DNA of 64,000 bases from Arbacia lixula (taxonomy: Eukaryota; Echinodermata; Echinoidea; Arbacioida; Arbaciidae): assembly GCA_963669155.1 (NCBI GenBank), contig OZ022597.1, positions 14,403,965 to 14,467,964 on the forward strand, given 5' to 3'. Numbering within the stretch: position 1 is the stretch's first letter; each line of letters starts with the position of its first letter. Both the position numbers and the translations under genes were made by a program. Below, piece by piece: positions 36,401 to 39,400 of this stretch. Under the pieces are notes generated by a model. That model saw only the letters and a list, made by a program, of their open reading frames with translations. It was not told the origin of the DNA and made no database searches.

Positions 36401-39400
36401 TGCTCCAGTCCTGTCAATCTGCCCGGAGACTGCTGCCCGTCGTGTCCAGTGTCACTCTGCAGACAGCCAGAGTTCCCCAACCCGTGCCAAGACTGTGAGT
36501 GCGTGGAAGGAGAATGGCAGTGTGTGGATCGGCCGTGTCTTCCCCCTGCTTGTCCAAACCCTGGGACCGATGGGTGCTGTCTCGTTTGTGACTCCTGCAC
36601 ATATGGAGGGAAGCCTTGGGCGAACGGGGATTCCTTCCCCGATCCTGGGGATGTCTGCCGGACGTGCCAGTGTAACAACGGATTTGTCAGCTGTCAGGAC
36701 CCTACCTGTCCACAGGTGGACTGTAGTTTTCCTGTAATCCCTGCAGGACAGTGTTGTCCCGTCTGCACAGGCCAATGCACGGTTGATGGACTGACATATG
36801 ACAATGGGGAGCCTTTCACACCTGCTACTGAGCCATGTCAACGATGCACCTGCCGCAACGGTCAGGTGTTCTGTGAGACTGTGACCTGCTCTCAGCTCTG
36901 TGCACATGCTCAGGAGCTTCCGGGACAGTGCTGCCCAGTCTGTGATGGTTGCAGCTTTGAGAACCTCTTGATTGGGAATGGTGAGTCCTTCCGGCATCCC
37001 GGAGATGTGTGCCAGTCCTGCATGTGCATCAACGGAAATGTTGACTGCCAAGCTATCAGTTGTCCAGATCTACCCTGTCCAAGTCCAGAGAAGGTTGAGG
37101 GGGAGTGTTGCGGCTATTGCTTAGAGTGCACACATAATGACCAGCGATATCTTGATGGGGCCATCTGGTTTCCTGCAGATAGGCAGTGTACTCAGTGCAA
37201 TTGCGTAGGTGATCAAGTGACCTGTGGCCCGCTTCAGTGTCCAGACGAACAGTGCACTCATCCTGTCAAGGGGTCATGTTGCCCGTTGTGCGATGGCTGC
37301 CTGTTTGAGGAGAGACTCTACAACAATGGAGAGAACTTCCGTCCCGATGACTGTCGGGAGTGCAACTGTGTGAATGGGAATGTCCTCTGCATTGAGCAGG
37401 AGTGCCCTAATTTGGAGTGCACCAATCGCGTCAGAGATCCTGGCCAGTGCTGTGAGAGATGCCAGGGATGTACGTATGAAGGCTTTGAGTACGCCAGTGG
37501 AGAATCTTGGGTGTCGATGTTCAATCCGTGCCTGACCTGCCAATGCCAAGACGGCGTGACTCTCTGCACAGAGATCCGATGCCTCACACCTGATTTCTGC
37601 ACGAACCCCATTTACCTTCCGGACCAGTGCTGTCCGATGTGCCCAGGGTGCGTCTTCAACGGTGTGACGTACAATAATGACCAACGGTTCAACCCCTACA
37701 ACGATCCCTGTGAGTCATGTCATTGTCAGCAGGGCAGCCTTCTCTGTTTGAGGGAGAGCTGTCCAACCATGGTGGACTGTCCTGAAGACCAGATTGTACC
37801 TCCATCAGTTGGGGAATGCTGCGCAACGTGTACAGCCGAGCAGCAGATGCGGTTGTGCACTTCCGACAACTTTGGTGAGAGCTTCAAGCCATATAGCGAT
37901 CCCTGCTACACCTGTGAATGCAAGAATACATCACTATGGGAGTGCATGAATGAAATGTGCCCCATGTTGAGTTGTCCACGCTCTGAGCAGTTTGTGCCTA
38001 GAGGGGCATGCTGCCCTAGCTGCCAGCGATGCATTGATGAGGTCACGGAACAGAACTACCTCGACGGACAGTCCTGGAGCAGGGGTCTGGACAACTGCAT
38101 AAGCTGTACCTGCAATGCTGGTGCTATTAGCTGTGAGATTCAGCAGTGTGAGGCTGTGACGTGCCCTGAGGGACAGGAGCAGTACCGACCACAAGGTGCC
38201 TGCTGCTTCGCTTGCAGGACAGCGGCGCAGCCGTGTACCTACCAAGGGATCCACTACCAGTCTGGGGACATGTGGATGAGGGACGAATGCACAAACTGTG
38301 AATGCATGGTGGGCGAAGTCCAGTGCAGGACACAGCGGTGTGGCATCCTAAACTGCGCTGATGATGAGACTCCAGTAGTGAACCCAGGAGAGTGCTGTCC
38401 TAGATGCATCCTACGTCCTGCAACGTGTATAGCCTTTGGAGATCCGCATTACCGGACCTTTGATGGAAAGCTGATCCACTTCCAGGGAGCATGCCGGTAC
38501 ATCATGACTATGGATTGCCAGAACCAAGACTTCATTGTTGAGGTCACTAATGATGACAGAAACATGGGGGCGGTCTCCTGGACGCAGGAAGTCACTGTCA
38601 TTGTTGGAGGACAAGAAGTGAACCTCGGACAAAGCGGCATCGTCCAGGTTAACAACGAGGTAGTGACCCTTCCATACCTGAAGCAGCCATACCTGTATGT
38701 GGAGCGGAGAGCTACAACATTCTACGTCAACACTAACTCTGGCGTTACGGTCCTTTGGGACGGAAGCAGCTACGTCGAGGTCAGTGTCCCAGGCTCGTAC
38801 GCAAGACAGACCTGCGGCTTGTGTGGGAACTTCAACGGCTACCCGCAGGATGACCTCCGCACCCGGTCCGGCCAGCTCGCCACCTCCGTGGCAGCCTTTG
38901 GGAACAGCTGGAAGGTCTCTGCTCAAGACGGGTGCGACGCCAAGGATACAGACCCCTGCACCGAGGCGGGATTCCATGCCAGGAAACTGGCCAACATCAA
39001 ATGTGCTGTGCTGAAGTCGCCCAGGTTCTCGGCCTGTCACTCTAAGGTTCCACCTGAACAGTACTATGCTGCCTGTGTCTATGACCTGTGTGCTTGTGGG
39101 TCCAGTGATACCTGTCTCTGTGATGCTCTAGCGGCCTACGCTGCGGAGTGCAGGCAGGACGGAATCCACCTCAACTGGAGAACGTCTTCGCTCTGTGGTG
39201 AGTAGCATCTTCAAATCTTCACATTTCTCACTCTCTCTTTTTCCATCTTACTTTTGGTAAGAGAGTTTCAAGGTGCTGTACCTACACGTTTCATTACAAA
39301 ATCTTCTTTGCACCAAATTCCCAGGGGAGCACAGTTTTATGTTCTTTTTCTTTGCTGCCATCTTGTGCTCATTCTCCTCTTTCTCTTCCGGCTTCTCCTC

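Noticed and set aside
34403..38655. Long minus-strand and alternative-frame open frames (287, 209, 199, 185 aa and others) opposite exon 23
   Set aside because: Shadows of the VWC coding exon; they lack their own domains, and the plus-strand frame carries every cysteine motif.
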